A stretch of DNA of 11,212 nt, taken from assembly GCA_934489945.1 (NCBI GenBank), contig CAKSSY010000061.1:1-11212 (forward strand), given 5' to 3'. Origin of the DNA: an uncultured Eubacteriales bacterium. GTDB lineage: Bacteria > Bacillota > Clostridia > Oscillospirales > CAG-272. The stretch's first letter is position 1. Each line of letters begins with the position of its first letter. Positions 1 through 6,596 of this stretch are shown piece by piece. Below the pieces are notes generated by a model. That model ran no database searches. It was not told the origin of the DNA and worked only from the letters and a program-made list of their open reading frames with translations. The position numbers were made by a program, and so were the translations under genes.

Positions 1-76
1 GCGACCCGAAGGGGACTCGAACCCCTGACCTCTAGCGTGACAGGCTAGCGTTCTAACCAACTGAACTACCGGGCCG
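1..76 (-). tRNA. tRNA-Asp (anticodon GUC)
   Basis: The reverse strand folds as a complete cloverleaf. It has a 7-bp acceptor stem (CGGCCCG with CGGGTCG, one G-U pair), a D-arm with GTTGG, and an anticodon stem CTAGC/GCTAG enclosing the 7-base loop CTGTCAC, whose middle three bases are GTC. The T-arm carries GGTTCGAGTCC. The discriminator base is at position 1, so any encoded CCA lies outside the window. It is the second gene of a leftward tRNA pair and shares the promoter upstream of tRNA-Val. Confidence 0.96.
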
Positions 77-82
77 AATGTT

Positions 83-158
83 TGGTGGGAACAATAGGGC
101 TCGAACCTATGACCCCCTGCTTGTAAGGCAGGTGCTCTCCCAGCTGAGCTATGCTCCC
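83..158 (-). tRNA. tRNA-Val (anticodon UAC)
   Basis: The reverse strand folds as a cloverleaf with acceptor stem GGGAGCA/TGTTCCC, D-arm GCTCAGCTGGGAGAGC, anticodon stem CCTGC/GCAGG around loop CTTACAA (anticodon TAC), and T-arm GGTTCGAGCC. The 3' ACCA is encoded. Only 6 bp separate it from the following tRNA-Asp, so the two are probably cut from one precursor transcript. Confidence 0.97.
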
Positions 159-181
159 GTTTCGTATCGGCGACGTGTGTT

Positions 182-210
182 ATTATACCACAAAGCTTTC
201 TGCTTGTCAA
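182..210 (-). promoter_or_regulatory. Sigma-70-type promoter of the tRNA pair
   Basis: Read leftward, TTGACA (205-210) and TATAAT (182-187) are both perfect consensus and are separated by 17 bp. The -10 box ends 23 bp before the 5' end of mature tRNA-Val, a sensible distance for a short 5' leader removed by RNase P. Confidence 0.9.
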
Positions 211-328
211 CACTTTTTTTGAAATTTCTGAATTTTTTTTGATCTCCTTTCACACATCGCTGTCGATGGGTTTTTCGCCTGTTTTCAATCTCTTTTCGGT
301 TCTTTTCTGCCAATTGTTTTCGCACGAA

Positions 329-357
329 TTGACAAAACAGGGAAGATGTGATACAAT
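329..357 (+). promoter_or_regulatory. Promoter of the DUF2156 gene
   Basis: TTGACA (329-334) and TACAAT (352-357) are separated by 17 bp. Transcription would start near 364, giving a leader of about 33 nt before the ATG at 397. The only ribosome-binding candidate is the weak GGAAAAGAG around 380-388. The rest of the 211-328 stretch is T-rich, and I see no gene in it. Confidence 0.85.
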
Positions 358-396
358 ATCATCAAATTATGGGAACGCCCCGGAAAAGAGTTTTTT

Positions 397-1278
397 ATGG
401 AATTTCAACCCCTTACCCTCGCTGATATCGGCAGGGTACGTCCCTTTTTTTTGTCTGCGCCGTTTCGCACCTGCGACTTTACCGTTGGCGGTATGTTCAT
501 GTGGCGCGATTATTTCAAAATGAAATATACCGTCTCGGATGGTGTTTTTTACTCCGCTCTTCACAGCGCGGACGGAACTGTCTATTACAATCTTCCGCTT
601 GTCGCCGACACCGCGGATGCCACAGTGGATGCAATTGCCCGCCTTGCCCGGGAACAGAATGACAGGATCTGCTTCTGCACCATTCCCGAATCCTGTCTGT
701 CGTGGTTCCGACAAGTCTGTCCGGATGCCGTCGTTACGGAGCAGGTTGATTTTGCCGACTATCTCTATAACGCTTCCGACCTTGCCACCCTCGCCGGAAA
801 AAAATTCAGCGGTCAGCGAAATCAGATCAGCCAGTTCAAACGTGCCGTGCAGAGTTTTTCCTACACCGACCTGACGGCGGACAATCTGCCCGATGTGACG
901 GATTTTTTTGCCAATACCTATAAGCTCTCTCCCGACGCCACGGAATTTGAACGGGAAGAGAACCGAAAGGTTTCGGAGGTTCTTTTGCACTTGGATGAAT
1001 ACGGGATGTTCGGCGGCGTTCTGTATGCCGACGGCAGGGTGGTCGGCTTTTCACTCGGTGAAATTGTCGGCGACACGCTCTTCACGCATATAGAGAAGGC
1101 TGACCGCAATGTCAAAGGTGCCTATCAGATGACGGTTCAATCCTTCGCTTCGCGCTATGCGACCGGGGATGTCCGGTTTATCAATCGCGAGGAGGATGTC
1201 GGAGATCCCGGTCTGCGCGTCTCCAAGCTCTCCTATCATCCCGTTGCACTTCTGAAGAAGTACACGGTGGCGTTCTGA
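397..1278 (+). CDS. DUF2156 (COG4866) GNAT-fold protein
   Basis: This 293-residue protein has the signatures of the family related to the C-terminal domain of phosphatidylglycerol lysyltransferase (MprF). Residues 26-40 read CDFTVGGMFMWRDYF. Residues 135-149 carry the basic KKFSGQRNQISQFKR stretch. Residues 231-293 carry HIEKADRNVKGAYQ, INREEDVGDPGLR and KLSYHPVALLKKY. The family adopts two tandem GNAT-like folds. Most members have no established substrate, although transfer of an aminoacyl or acyl group is expected. No signal peptide or membrane segment is visible, so it is probably cytosolic, unlike full-length MprF. The length is normal for a free-standing member. It is a single-gene unit with its own promoter, convergent with the AraC-type gene. 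The ATG at 397 fits promoter spacing and family N-termini. Family assignment is secure; activity is unknown. Confidence 0.88.
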   Translation: MEFQPLTLADIGRVRPFFLSAPFRTCDFTVGGMFMWRDYFKMKYTVSDGVFYSALHSADGTVYYNLPLVADTADATVDAIARLAREQNDRICFCTIPESCLSWFRQVCPDAVVTEQVDFADYLYNASDLATLAGKKFSGQRNQISQFKRAVQSFSYTDLTADNLPDVTDFFANTYKLSPDATEFEREENRKVSEVLLHLDEYGMFGGVLYADGRVVGFSLGEIVGDTLFTHIEKADRNVKGAYQMTVQSFASRYATGDVRFINREEDVGDPGLRVSKLSYHPVALLKKYTVAF

Positions 1279-1331
1279 TGCCAACAGGGGAACAGGGAGA
1301 ACGTTGGGGAGCCCGGGAAAATGATGAAAAC

Positions 1332-1393
1332 AAAAGGTTGTTTTGCGATAAGGTCTTTGCGGACTTTACGGCGGAACAACCTTTTTCTTTTTT
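1332..1393. terminator. Bidirectional terminator-like hairpin
   Basis: The arms AAAGGTTGTT (1333-1342) and AACAACCTTT (1375-1384) are perfectly complementary. A T-run broken by one C follows on the plus strand (to about 1393), and an A-rich flank (about 1327-1335) gives a T-run on the minus strand. The 32-nt loop is long but holds a smaller GTC/GAC hairpin. It lies between the convergent DUF2156 and AraC-type genes and could end both transcripts. Confidence 0.65.
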
Positions 1394-1451
1394 CAGATTT
1401 TGAAAACGGTCGGGAACCTTTTGAAAAAAGCTCCAGCCGTTCTTCCGCCTT

Positions 1452-2243
1452 TTATGTTCCCCTTGCGTCCATCCGGCAGGGCGAAACCGAAAATTTGGCG
1501 GGGGTCATGCCTGTAGAACGCCGAAAAACCGTACCGAAGTATTTGGCATCGCAAAAACCGGTCTTTTCCGCAATCTCCGACAACGAATAGTAGGGAGATG
1601 ACAGCATGGCAATTGCCTTCTGAATCCGCAGGTCGGTGATATAGCGGCGGGGCGGCATTCCGAATTCGCGTTCAAATATTTTACGGAAACAGACTTCACT
1701 CATGCCGCACAGGGTTGCCAGCTCCGCTACCGAAATCGAAGGGTCGCAATATCCCGAACGGATCCGTTCACAGGCGGGACGAATTTTCAGATAATCGGCA
1801 CTGACCGGTGCTTCCGATGCCTTTTCCAGACAGACCGATGCCAGTATTTCGTACAGGATTGCCGATCCCATAAGGCGGCTGTCCGCCCCACCCTCCTCGT
1901 AGATGCAAAGGAGGCGGTTGAAAAGGGCAGCGTATTTTTCGGGTTCTGCCGGGGAAAAACTTTCAAGGGCGGCGTAATCCTCTCCGAAAAGCTGGAAATA
2001 TGCAACAAACACCGAATCGCGCGCGGTTCGCCGCACATACCCGAGACGTGCCGGAACGAACAGGAGATCTCCCGTCCGAACCGATAGTTTTCCTTCTGCC
2101 GTTTCAAAAACGGTGTCGGTCGCCTCGCGGCGAAACGATAGTGCACAGTAGTTCCGCCCGTTCACACGGTTCACACCGCCACCCTCGGTATAACTAAAAG
2201 CCTCCAGAAAGCGGAGTGCGTGGGAATCCGACTGAAAAAACAC
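1452..2243 (-). CDS. AraC-family transcriptional regulator
   Basis: This 263-residue protein has an N-terminal cupin-like sensing region, with RTGDLLFVPARLGYVRR at residues 56-72 resembling the AraC arm and barrel. The C-terminal double helix-turn-helix domain follows. HTH1 is about 172-192 (VAELATLCGMSEVCFRKIF) and HTH2 about 222-242 (SEIAEKTGFCDAKYFGTVFRR), followed by the family signature around GMTPAKF. The linker RRYITDLRIQKAIAMLSS is typical. The start is GTG, chosen because GGAGGAG (about 2249-2255) sits at normal spacing. AraC proteins of this shape usually activate metabolic genes on binding a small ligand, often a sugar. The ligand cannot be read from sequence. It is divergent from nadE, so it may control nadE, itself or a distant locus. 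Confidence 0.93.
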   Translation of the reverse strand: MFFQSDSHALRFLEAFSYTEGGGVNRVNGRNYCALSFRREATDTVFETAEGKLSVRTGDLLFVPARLGYVRRTARDSVFVAYFQLFGEDYAALESFSPAEPEKYAALFNRLLCIYEEGGADSRLMGSAILYEILASVCLEKASEAPVSADYLKIRPACERIRSGYCDPSISVAELATLCGMSEVCFRKIFEREFGMPPRRYITDLRIQKAIAMLSSPYYSLSEIAEKTGFCDAKYFGTVFRRSTGMTPAKFSVSPCRMDARGT

Positions 2244-2289
2244 GGTATCTCCTCCGTTTCTTTGTCCTTTTCAAACATTTTTTCAGAAC

Positions 2290-2319
2290 ATTATAACACT
2301 TCCTGCACCGCTTTGTCAA
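2290..2319 (-). promoter_or_regulatory. Promoter of the AraC-type regulator
   Basis: Read leftward, TTGACA (2314-2319) and TATAAT (2290-2295) are both consensus with an 18-bp spacer. Transcription would start near 2283, about 40 nt ahead of the GTG start. The -35 box lies 23 bp from the -35 box of the divergent nadE promoter. Confidence 0.82.
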
Positions 2320-2332
2320 CGGCTTTTGTATT

Positions 2333-2360
2333 TCCTCCGCCCTTGACAAAATACGGAGGA
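2333..2360. promoter_or_regulatory. Inverted repeat spanning the nadE -35 region
   Basis: TCCTCCG (2333-2339) and CGGAGGA (2354-2360) form a perfect 7-bp inverted repeat with a 14-bp gap that contains the nadE -35 box. Placement suggests an operator. The arms also match the Shine-Dalgarno-like CGGAGGA motif that recurs nearby at 2394-2400, so chance is possible. Confidence 0.4.
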
Positions 2361-2371
2361 CATGGTATAAT
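2343..2371 (+). promoter_or_regulatory. nadE promoter
   Basis: TTGACA (2343-2348) and TATAAT (2366-2371) are perfect consensus with a 17-bp spacer. The leader is about 32 nt long. A strong GGAGGAGG ribosome-binding site (about 2395-2402) precedes the ATG at 2410. Confidence 0.9.
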
Positions 2372-2409
2372 TTCTATGATTATTCCGGTAACACGGAGGA
2401 GGAAAAAAC

Positions 2410-4320
2410 ATGAGAGACGGATGGATCAGGACGGCAACGGGCAACGTGGAGATCACGGTTGCCGACACCGCCAAAAACAGCGAACGGATCATGGCAAGAA
2501 TCCGGGAGGCGGAGGAAGCGGGTGTGAACCTGCTGGTGCTGCCGGAACTTTGCGTTACGGGCTATACCTGCGGCGACTTGTTTTTTTCGGACGCTTTGCT
2601 CGGCGGTGCCCGACGTGCGGCGGAGGAGATTGTCAAAAGTACGTCGGGACGTTATCCCGTCGTCGTGTTCGGACTTCCGCTTCGTGTCCGCGGAAAACTT
2701 TACAACTGTGCCGCCGTCGCGTGCGACGGAAAACTCCTCGGCATCGTTCCCAAAACCTTCCTGCCGAACTACGGCGAATTCTATGAAAAACGGCAGTTTT
2801 CCTCCGGGGCGGGACTTGTGAACATGACGGTTCCCTTCGGCGACGGGGAGGTTCCGTTCGGTACCGACCTGCTGTTTGCACACAGCGAACTGGAAAACTA
2901 TGTGGTCGGTGTCGAGCTTTGCGAGGATCTTTGGGCCCCCGCGCCTCCCTCCGAGGCACTTTGCATGGGCGGTGCAACGATGATTGCCAATCCGTCGGCG
3001 TCCGATGAGCTGATCGGCAAGACGGGATACCGTCGATTGCTCGTGACCTCTACCTCGGCGAGACTCATCTGCGGCTATGTGTATGCCAACGCTGCGCCCT
3101 CCGAGTCCACACAGGATATGGTGTTCTCGGCGCACCATCTCATTGCCGAAAACGGCAGGATTCTTGCCGAGAGTCTTCCTTTTGAGGAAAAGAGTCTGAC
3201 GGTTACCGAGATCGACACCGCACATCTTGCCTATGACCGTCATCGCAACACCACTTTTTCGACGGGAGGGAACCTTCGCCGTATTACGTTCCGGCAGGAG
3301 ATTCGCACGCTTTCGGTTTCGGTTGGGATTGAAAAGAACCCCTTTGTGCCGCCGGCAGACGAAAAACTGCGCGAACGTGCCGAGGAGATTCTCCGGATTC
3401 AGTCTCACGGGCTTGCCAAACGTTTGGAACACACACACGCGGCGGGGGCGGTTATCGGTATTTCGGGCGGACTGGACAGTACGCTTGCTCTTCTTGTCGC
3501 GGTGCGCGCTATGGATATTTTAGGGCGTCCGCACAAGGACATTCTTGCGGTGACCATGCCGTGTTTCGGCACGACAAAGCGGACGAAGTCCAATGCGGTC
3601 AAGCTCTGCGAGGAGCTAGGCACCACGCTCCGCACGGTGGATATTACCGCTGCCGTCCGTTGCCATTTTGCCGACATCGGGCAGGATGACAAGACCTATG
3701 ATGTTACGTTTGAAAATTCACAGGCACGTGAGCGCACACAGGTTCTGATGGATATTGCCAATAAGGAAAACGCACTCGTGATCGGCACGGGCGATCTTTC
3801 GGAATTGGCTCTCGGATGGGCAACGTATAACGGCGATCATATGTCTATGTACGGCGTAAACGCATCGGTACCGAAAACGCTGGTACGTTATATCGTCCGC
3901 TATGAGGCGGGAAATTGTCCGAAACCGCTCTCGGATGTTCTGTACGACATTCTGGATACGCCCGTGTCTCCCGAGCTGTTGCCCGTGGATAAGGACGGAA
4001 ATATGACACAAAAGACCGAGGATCTGGTCGGTCCTTATGAGCTTCATGACTTTTTCCTTTATCATACACTTCGCTACGGAAGTACACCGGGTAAAATTTA
4101 TCGTTTGGCAAACCTGGCGTTTGCCGACGAATACAGCAAGGACACAATTCTCCACTGGCTCCGCGTTTTCACAAGACGCTTTTTCTCACAGCAGTTCAAA
4201 CGTTCCTGTATGCCAGACAGCCCCAAGGTCGGATCGGTCACGCTCTCGCCGCGCGGCGACTGGCGTATGCCGTCCGATGCGTCGTCGGCGGTTTGGCTGG
4301 AGGAGATCGACCGATTGTAA
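2410..4320 (+). CDS. nadE: Glutamine-dependent NAD(+) synthetase
   Basis: This 636-residue enzyme performs the last step of NAD synthesis: it amidates nicotinic acid adenine dinucleotide using ATP and ammonia taken from glutamine. The N-terminal nitrilase-type glutaminase domain (about 1-290) shows the Glu-Lys-Cys triad as E46 (VLPELCVTGYT), K115 (GIVPKTFLPNYGEFYE) and C171 (GVELCEDLWAP). The C-terminal synthetase domain carries the ATP pyrophosphatase loop SGGLDS (352-357). Later parts include IGTGDLSELALGWATYNGD, typical of the NAD synthetase core. The length matches the two-domain form, so no separate ammonia supply should be needed. It is cytosolic. It has its own promoter and a strong ribosome-binding site, and no co-transcribed partner is evident. 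All key residues are present, so it should be active. Confidence 0.97.
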   Translation: MRDGWIRTATGNVEITVADTAKNSERIMARIREAEEAGVNLLVLPELCVTGYTCGDLFFSDALLGGARRAAEEIVKSTSGRYPVVVFGLPLRVRGKLYNCAAVACDGKLLGIVPKTFLPNYGEFYEKRQFSSGAGLVNMTVPFGDGEVPFGTDLLFAHSELENYVVGVELCEDLWAPAPPSEALCMGGATMIANPSASDELIGKTGYRRLLVTSTSARLICGYVYANAAPSESTQDMVFSAHHLIAENGRILAESLPFEEKSLTVTEIDTAHLAYDRHRNTTFSTGGNLRRITFRQEIRTLSVSVGIEKNPFVPPADEKLRERAEEILRIQSHGLAKRLEHTHAAGAVIGISGGLDSTLALLVAVRAMDILGRPHKDILAVTMPCFGTTKRTKSNAVKLCEELGTTLRTVDITAAVRCHFADIGQDDKTYDVTFENSQARERTQVLMDIANKENALVIGTGDLSELALGWATYNGDHMSMYGVNASVPKTLVRYIVRYEAGNCPKPLSDVLYDILDTPVSPELLPVDKDGNMTQKTEDLVGPYELHDFFLYHTLRYGSTPGKIYRLANLAFADEYSKDTILHWLRVFTRRFFSQQFKRSCMPDSPKVGSVTLSPRGDWRMPSDASSAVWLEEIDRL

Positions 4321-4330
4321 GTCTGCCGCA

Positions 4331-4356
4331 AATCCCAAATTTTCCGGTGTGGGATT
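4331..4356. repeat. Inverted repeat, first of the post-nadE cluster
   Basis: AATCCCA (4331-4337) pairs with TGGGATT (4350-4356) over a 12-nt loop, starting 10 bp after the nadE stop codon. There is no T-tract. In nadE mRNA it could protect the 3' end. Confidence 0.5.
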
Positions 4357-4366
4357 CCGTGCCGAA

Positions 4367-4407
4367 GGGGGTGTTAAAAAACTCATTTTGAGTTTTTTAA
4401 CACCCCC
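4367..4407. repeat. Perfect 19-bp hairpin downstream of nadE
   Basis: The arms 4367-4385 and 4389-4407 are perfectly complementary over 19 bp with a TTT loop. Each arm runs from a block of five G or C through GTGTTAAAAAACTCA or its complement. The T6 tract is inside the stem, not after it, so it is not a textbook terminator. Its TTAAAAAACT core is partly shared with the hairpin at 4535-4568. Confidence 0.85.
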
Positions 4408-4421
4408 GACGACTTTGGTCT

Positions 4422-4440
4422 CGGCGGCTTTCAGCCGCCG
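4422..4440. repeat. GC-rich 8-bp hairpin
   Basis: CGGCGGCT (4422-4429) pairs perfectly with AGCCGCCG (4433-4440) across a 3-nt loop, and TTTT follows on the plus strand. It could act as a weak terminator for nadE read-through. A further GCCGCC follows at once (about 4445-4450), offering an alternative pairing. Confidence 0.65.
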
Positions 4441-4502
4441 TTTTGCCGCCAAGAAGGTCGAAAAAACAACGTCACAGAGGGAAAAACAACCAAGATCGCA
4501 TT

Positions 4503-4532
4503 CAAAATGCCGGAATTCCGACCGGCATTTTG
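4503..4532. repeat. 11-bp perfect hairpin
   Basis: CAAAATGCCGG (4503-4513) pairs perfectly with CCGGCATTTTG (4522-4532) over an 8-nt loop. The arms are flanked by A-runs and T-runs that fall inside the stem. No gene overlaps it. Confidence 0.75.
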
Positions 4533-4534
4533 GT

Positions 4535-4574
4535 GAGCTGTTAAAAACATCAAGTTTTTTAACAGCTCCTTTTT
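4535..4574 (+). terminator. Terminator-like hairpin with T-tract
   Basis: GAGCTGTTAAAAA (4535-4547) pairs with TTTTTAACAGCTC (4556-4568), 13 bp perfect, and CTTTTT follows. This is the best rho-independent terminator candidate in the gap and points in the nadE direction. It lies about 215 bp beyond the nadE stop. The reverse direction lacks a T-tract. Confidence 0.7.
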
Positions 4575-4582
4575 GACCGGAT

Positions 4583-4606
4583 GAAAGACACTGTGTGGTA
4601 TCTTTC
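4583..4606 (-). other. 3' hairpin of the six-gene operon
   Basis: Read leftward, GAAAGATAC and GTGTCTTTC form a 9-bp stem with one G-T pair and a 6-nt loop, starting 7 nt after the acyl carrier protein stop codon. No T-run follows, so it may stabilise the mRNA 3' end more than terminate. Confidence 0.45.
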
Positions 4607-4613
4607 GGAATTT

Positions 4614-4862
4614 TCAGGTTTTGGCACTCAAATGTTTTTCCACAAGTGCCAATACGTCCTGCGCTCCGCGAAGTCCGAACGGATTCATGTCGTCTTCACT
4701 CAGCTCAAAGCCAAATGTCTCTTCCAACTGAAGCAGCAGTGTGACCTTTCCGAGGCTGTCAACGTTTACATCCTTTCCGAACAACGCCTTTTCCTCAACG
4801 GACGGCGCGCCGCCGATTTTGGCAATCAATGTCAGAACGGCTTCTTTGTCTTTTCGTCTCAT
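4614..4862 (-). CDS. Acyl carrier protein
   Basis: This 82-residue four-helix carrier has the phosphopantetheine site DSL at residues 35-37 (S36), in DVNVDSLGKVTLLLQLEETF. The acidic helix II and following region (ELSEDD) are typical of an ACP. The holo form would carry acyl or aminoacyl groups as thioesters in the cytosol. The ATG at 4862 was chosen because AGGAGGT (4873-4879) lies ten bases upstream; a longer reading would run back over the kinase gene. It is the last gene of the leftward operon, 16 bp after the kinase stop. No fatty acid genes (fab, plsX) adjoin it, so it looks like a dedicated carrier, not the housekeeping AcpP; that is an inference. It could also be a D-alanyl carrier, but no dltA/B/D genes are present. 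Confidence 0.93.
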   Translation of the reverse strand: MRRKDKEAVLTLIAKIGGAPSVEEKALFGKDVNVDSLGKVTLLLQLEETFGFELSEDDMNPFGLRGAQDVLALVEKHLSAKT

Positions 4863-4878
4863 AGAAAACAGTACCTCC

Positions 4879-5505
4879 TTATGCGATTTGTTCGAGAACC
4901 GCGCGAAAACTGATTTCGGGATCGGTTCCGGTGGGAATGATAATTCCGTGGTTGATTTCGGCAATCTGCAGGTACAGCTCCCGCAATTTTTGCTGAAATG
5001 CGCGGTCGATGTAGCTGTCTTTTTCGTCGGGACGCCGGCGGATCCGGGCAATTGCCGTGTCGGTATCTACGTCTGCAAATATGGCAAGATCCGGCATGGG
5101 AATGGATTCGGCGATTTCATAAATCCACGCGTCTTCTCCGTATCCCCGCGCAATCAGATTGGCAAGGCAGGAGTAAAAGTACCGATCGCTGATTACGGTT
5201 TTTCCCGCCTCCAGCTCCGGCAGAATGACACGGTTGGCGTGTTCAATTCTGTCCGCCGCCGCCATCAGGGAAAGACTGCGGTATTCAAAATGCTCTGCCG
5301 CATCCGGGGTGTCCATGAAAGAGCGGAAAATGCCGGAGGTCCGGATTTGTTCGGTCGGTTGTTTCGTCAGAAAGACAGGCTCGTTTTTTTCACCGAGATA
5401 CTCGGTCAGTTTGCGGATCAAGGTGGTCTTGCCGCTTCCGTCCAATCCGCAAAAGGTAATAAGTCTGCCTTTTTTCCCGTGTCGGAACATATTGAGTCTT
5501 CTCAT
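4879..5505 (-). CDS. Thymidylate-kinase-like P-loop kinase
   Basis: This 208-residue protein is of the dTMP kinase (Tmk) family. The Walker A loop GLDGSGKTT is at 20-28, the DRYFYS substrate motif at 107-112 and the arginine-rich LID region RIRRRPDEKDSYID at 154-167. The family phosphorylates dTMP or related nucleotides with ATP. Where housekeeping Tmk usually has TREPGGT, this protein has TKQPTEQIR (47-55), so its substrate may differ. The start at 5505 overlaps the nucleotidyltransferase stop as ATGA, with GGAGAA just upstream, indicating translational coupling. Extending further upstream would only read over the preceding gene. The fold is certain; the substrate is uncertain. The usual neighbours of housekeeping tmk, such as holB, are absent. 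Confidence 0.88.
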   Translation of the reverse strand: MRRLNMFRHGKKGRLITFCGLDGSGKTTLIRKLTEYLGEKNEPVFLTKQPTEQIRTSGIFRSFMDTPDAAEHFEYRSLSLMAAADRIEHANRVILPELEAGKTVISDRYFYSCLANLIARGYGEDAWIYEIAESIPMPDLAIFADVDTDTAIARIRRRPDEKDSYIDRAFQQKLRELYLQIAEINHGIIIPTGTDPEISFRAVLEQIA

Positions 5506-6596
5506 TTTCGGTTCTCCTTCTCCCCGGTCAGCAGGCGAATCTTTTTGCTGCGGGGATAAAAAACCCACGAAACGAACGGAACCGGATTGAAATAGGTCTT
5601 CTTTTCCGCGGCGGAGCGGATCTCGTTCATATAGCCGACTTTGTCCGGTCTGAGAGACGCGAGATACCGGTTGCCCTGTCCGGGCAGTTTGCCGAACAGC
5701 TCTTTGGTACGGAAAAGGGCAAAATAACATTCCTTTTTCACGTCGAGAAATCCGGCACGCGCACAGAACGCTTCGTAATCTTCATCGGTATACTTTTGCA
5801 GAACCGTATAAATGTCGCAGAACTTGTACAGCAGGGTGTCCTTTCCCGATTCTACCCACGGGTAGGAGGTTGCCTCCTTGAACAGGTGTGCACACAGATG
5901 AATCAGAAAATCGCTTTTTTGCGGCAGTTTCGCATGTGCCGTGCCGCGAAAGACCTCTTCTCCGGCTTGCAGGATTTCACAGATGGTTTCGCCCGTTTCG
6001 GGGGCGTAATCCAGAGAGAAGTTTACGTCCACTTCGAGATATTTCATAAACGGCAGATCGATTCTTTTGATAAAAGGGACGGTTTCTCCCCGCAACATAC
6101 GGGAGGAAATGATTTGTTCCCGGGTTGCCGGCAGGATTTCTCCGTTTTTCAAGTATCCCTGCCGGAATCCTGCCTTGGTCAGTCTTTCGCAAAACAGCGA
6201 AACCCCGGTGGGATTTACCAACAGATCAATGTCATTTGAGGTACGGTAGCCCTCGGGATACAGACCGATCAGACCGACACCCTTGAGCATGACATATTCC
6301 AACTCCAGCCCGTGCAGGATTTCATACAGTTGTGTCACAGCTTGTCCGAAAGAACGTCCCTTTGCGATATTGGCTTCATGGATTTCGCCGAGAGCCTTTC
6401 TCATTTCACCGGGAACGGCGGAAAGCAGTTGATTATGTAGCAGGGCATCATACGCCATTCCGCCCAGTCGGTTGTATATCAGCTGACCGAGAACGTCCGG
6501 ACAGCAAAAATCTTCTGCCAATAATTTTTGCAAACGGTCGGCATCGGCATATCTGCCTTTTGCCAATTCCAGAATAATCTTTTTTTCTTTCTTCAT
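5502..6596 (-). CDS. NTP_transf_5-type nucleotidyltransferase family protein
   Basis: This 364-residue protein matches the uncharacterised nucleotidyltransferase family PF14907. The signature MLKGVGLIGLYPEGYRTSNDIDLLV at about 103-127 holds the paired aspartates D122 and D124. A likely third metal ligand lies in LEVDVNFSL (E188 or D190). A helical region with HLCAHLFKE (233-241) follows. Polymerase-beta-fold enzymes transfer a nucleotide from an NTP to a small molecule, sugar, protein or RNA. Members of this family occur in biosynthetic and envelope loci, and most have no proven substrate. The ATG overlaps the stop of the HTH gene as ATGA with only a weak AAGGT ahead of it, so expression probably depends on coupling. 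No transmembrane segment is apparent. The family call is firm; the substrate is unknown. Confidence 0.84.
   Translation of the reverse strand: MKKEKKIILELAKGRYADADRLQKLLAEDFCCPDVLGQLIYNRLGGMAYDALLHNQLLSAVPGEMRKALGEIHEANIAKGRSFGQAVTQLYEILHGLELEYVMLKGVGLIGLYPEGYRTSNDIDLLVNPTGVSLFCERLTKAGFRQGYLKNGEILPATREQIISSRMLRGETVPFIKRIDLPFMKYLEVDVNFSLDYAPETGETICEILQAGEEVFRGTAHAKLPQKSDFLIHLCAHLFKEATSYPWVESGKDTLLYKFCDIYTVLQKYTDEDYEAFCARAGFLDVKKECYFALFRTKELFGKLPGQGNRYLASLRPDKVGYMNEIRSAAEKKTYFNPVPFVSWVFYPRSKKIRLLTGEKENRK

Noticed and set aside
255..268. Small CATCG/CGATG hairpin between the tRNA promoter and the DUF2156 promoter
   Set aside because: Five base pairs is within chance expectation, and no gene ends there in the matching direction.
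2380..3438. Long 352-codon leftward frame opposite nadE
   Set aside because: It is a shadow of nadE codon bias. The plus-strand frame has full catalytic motifs, and the antisense product has none.
4863..5051. N-terminal extension of the acyl carrier protein frame
   Set aside because: It overlaps the kinase C-terminus, and the ATG at 4862 has a strong ribosome-binding site and the normal ACP length.
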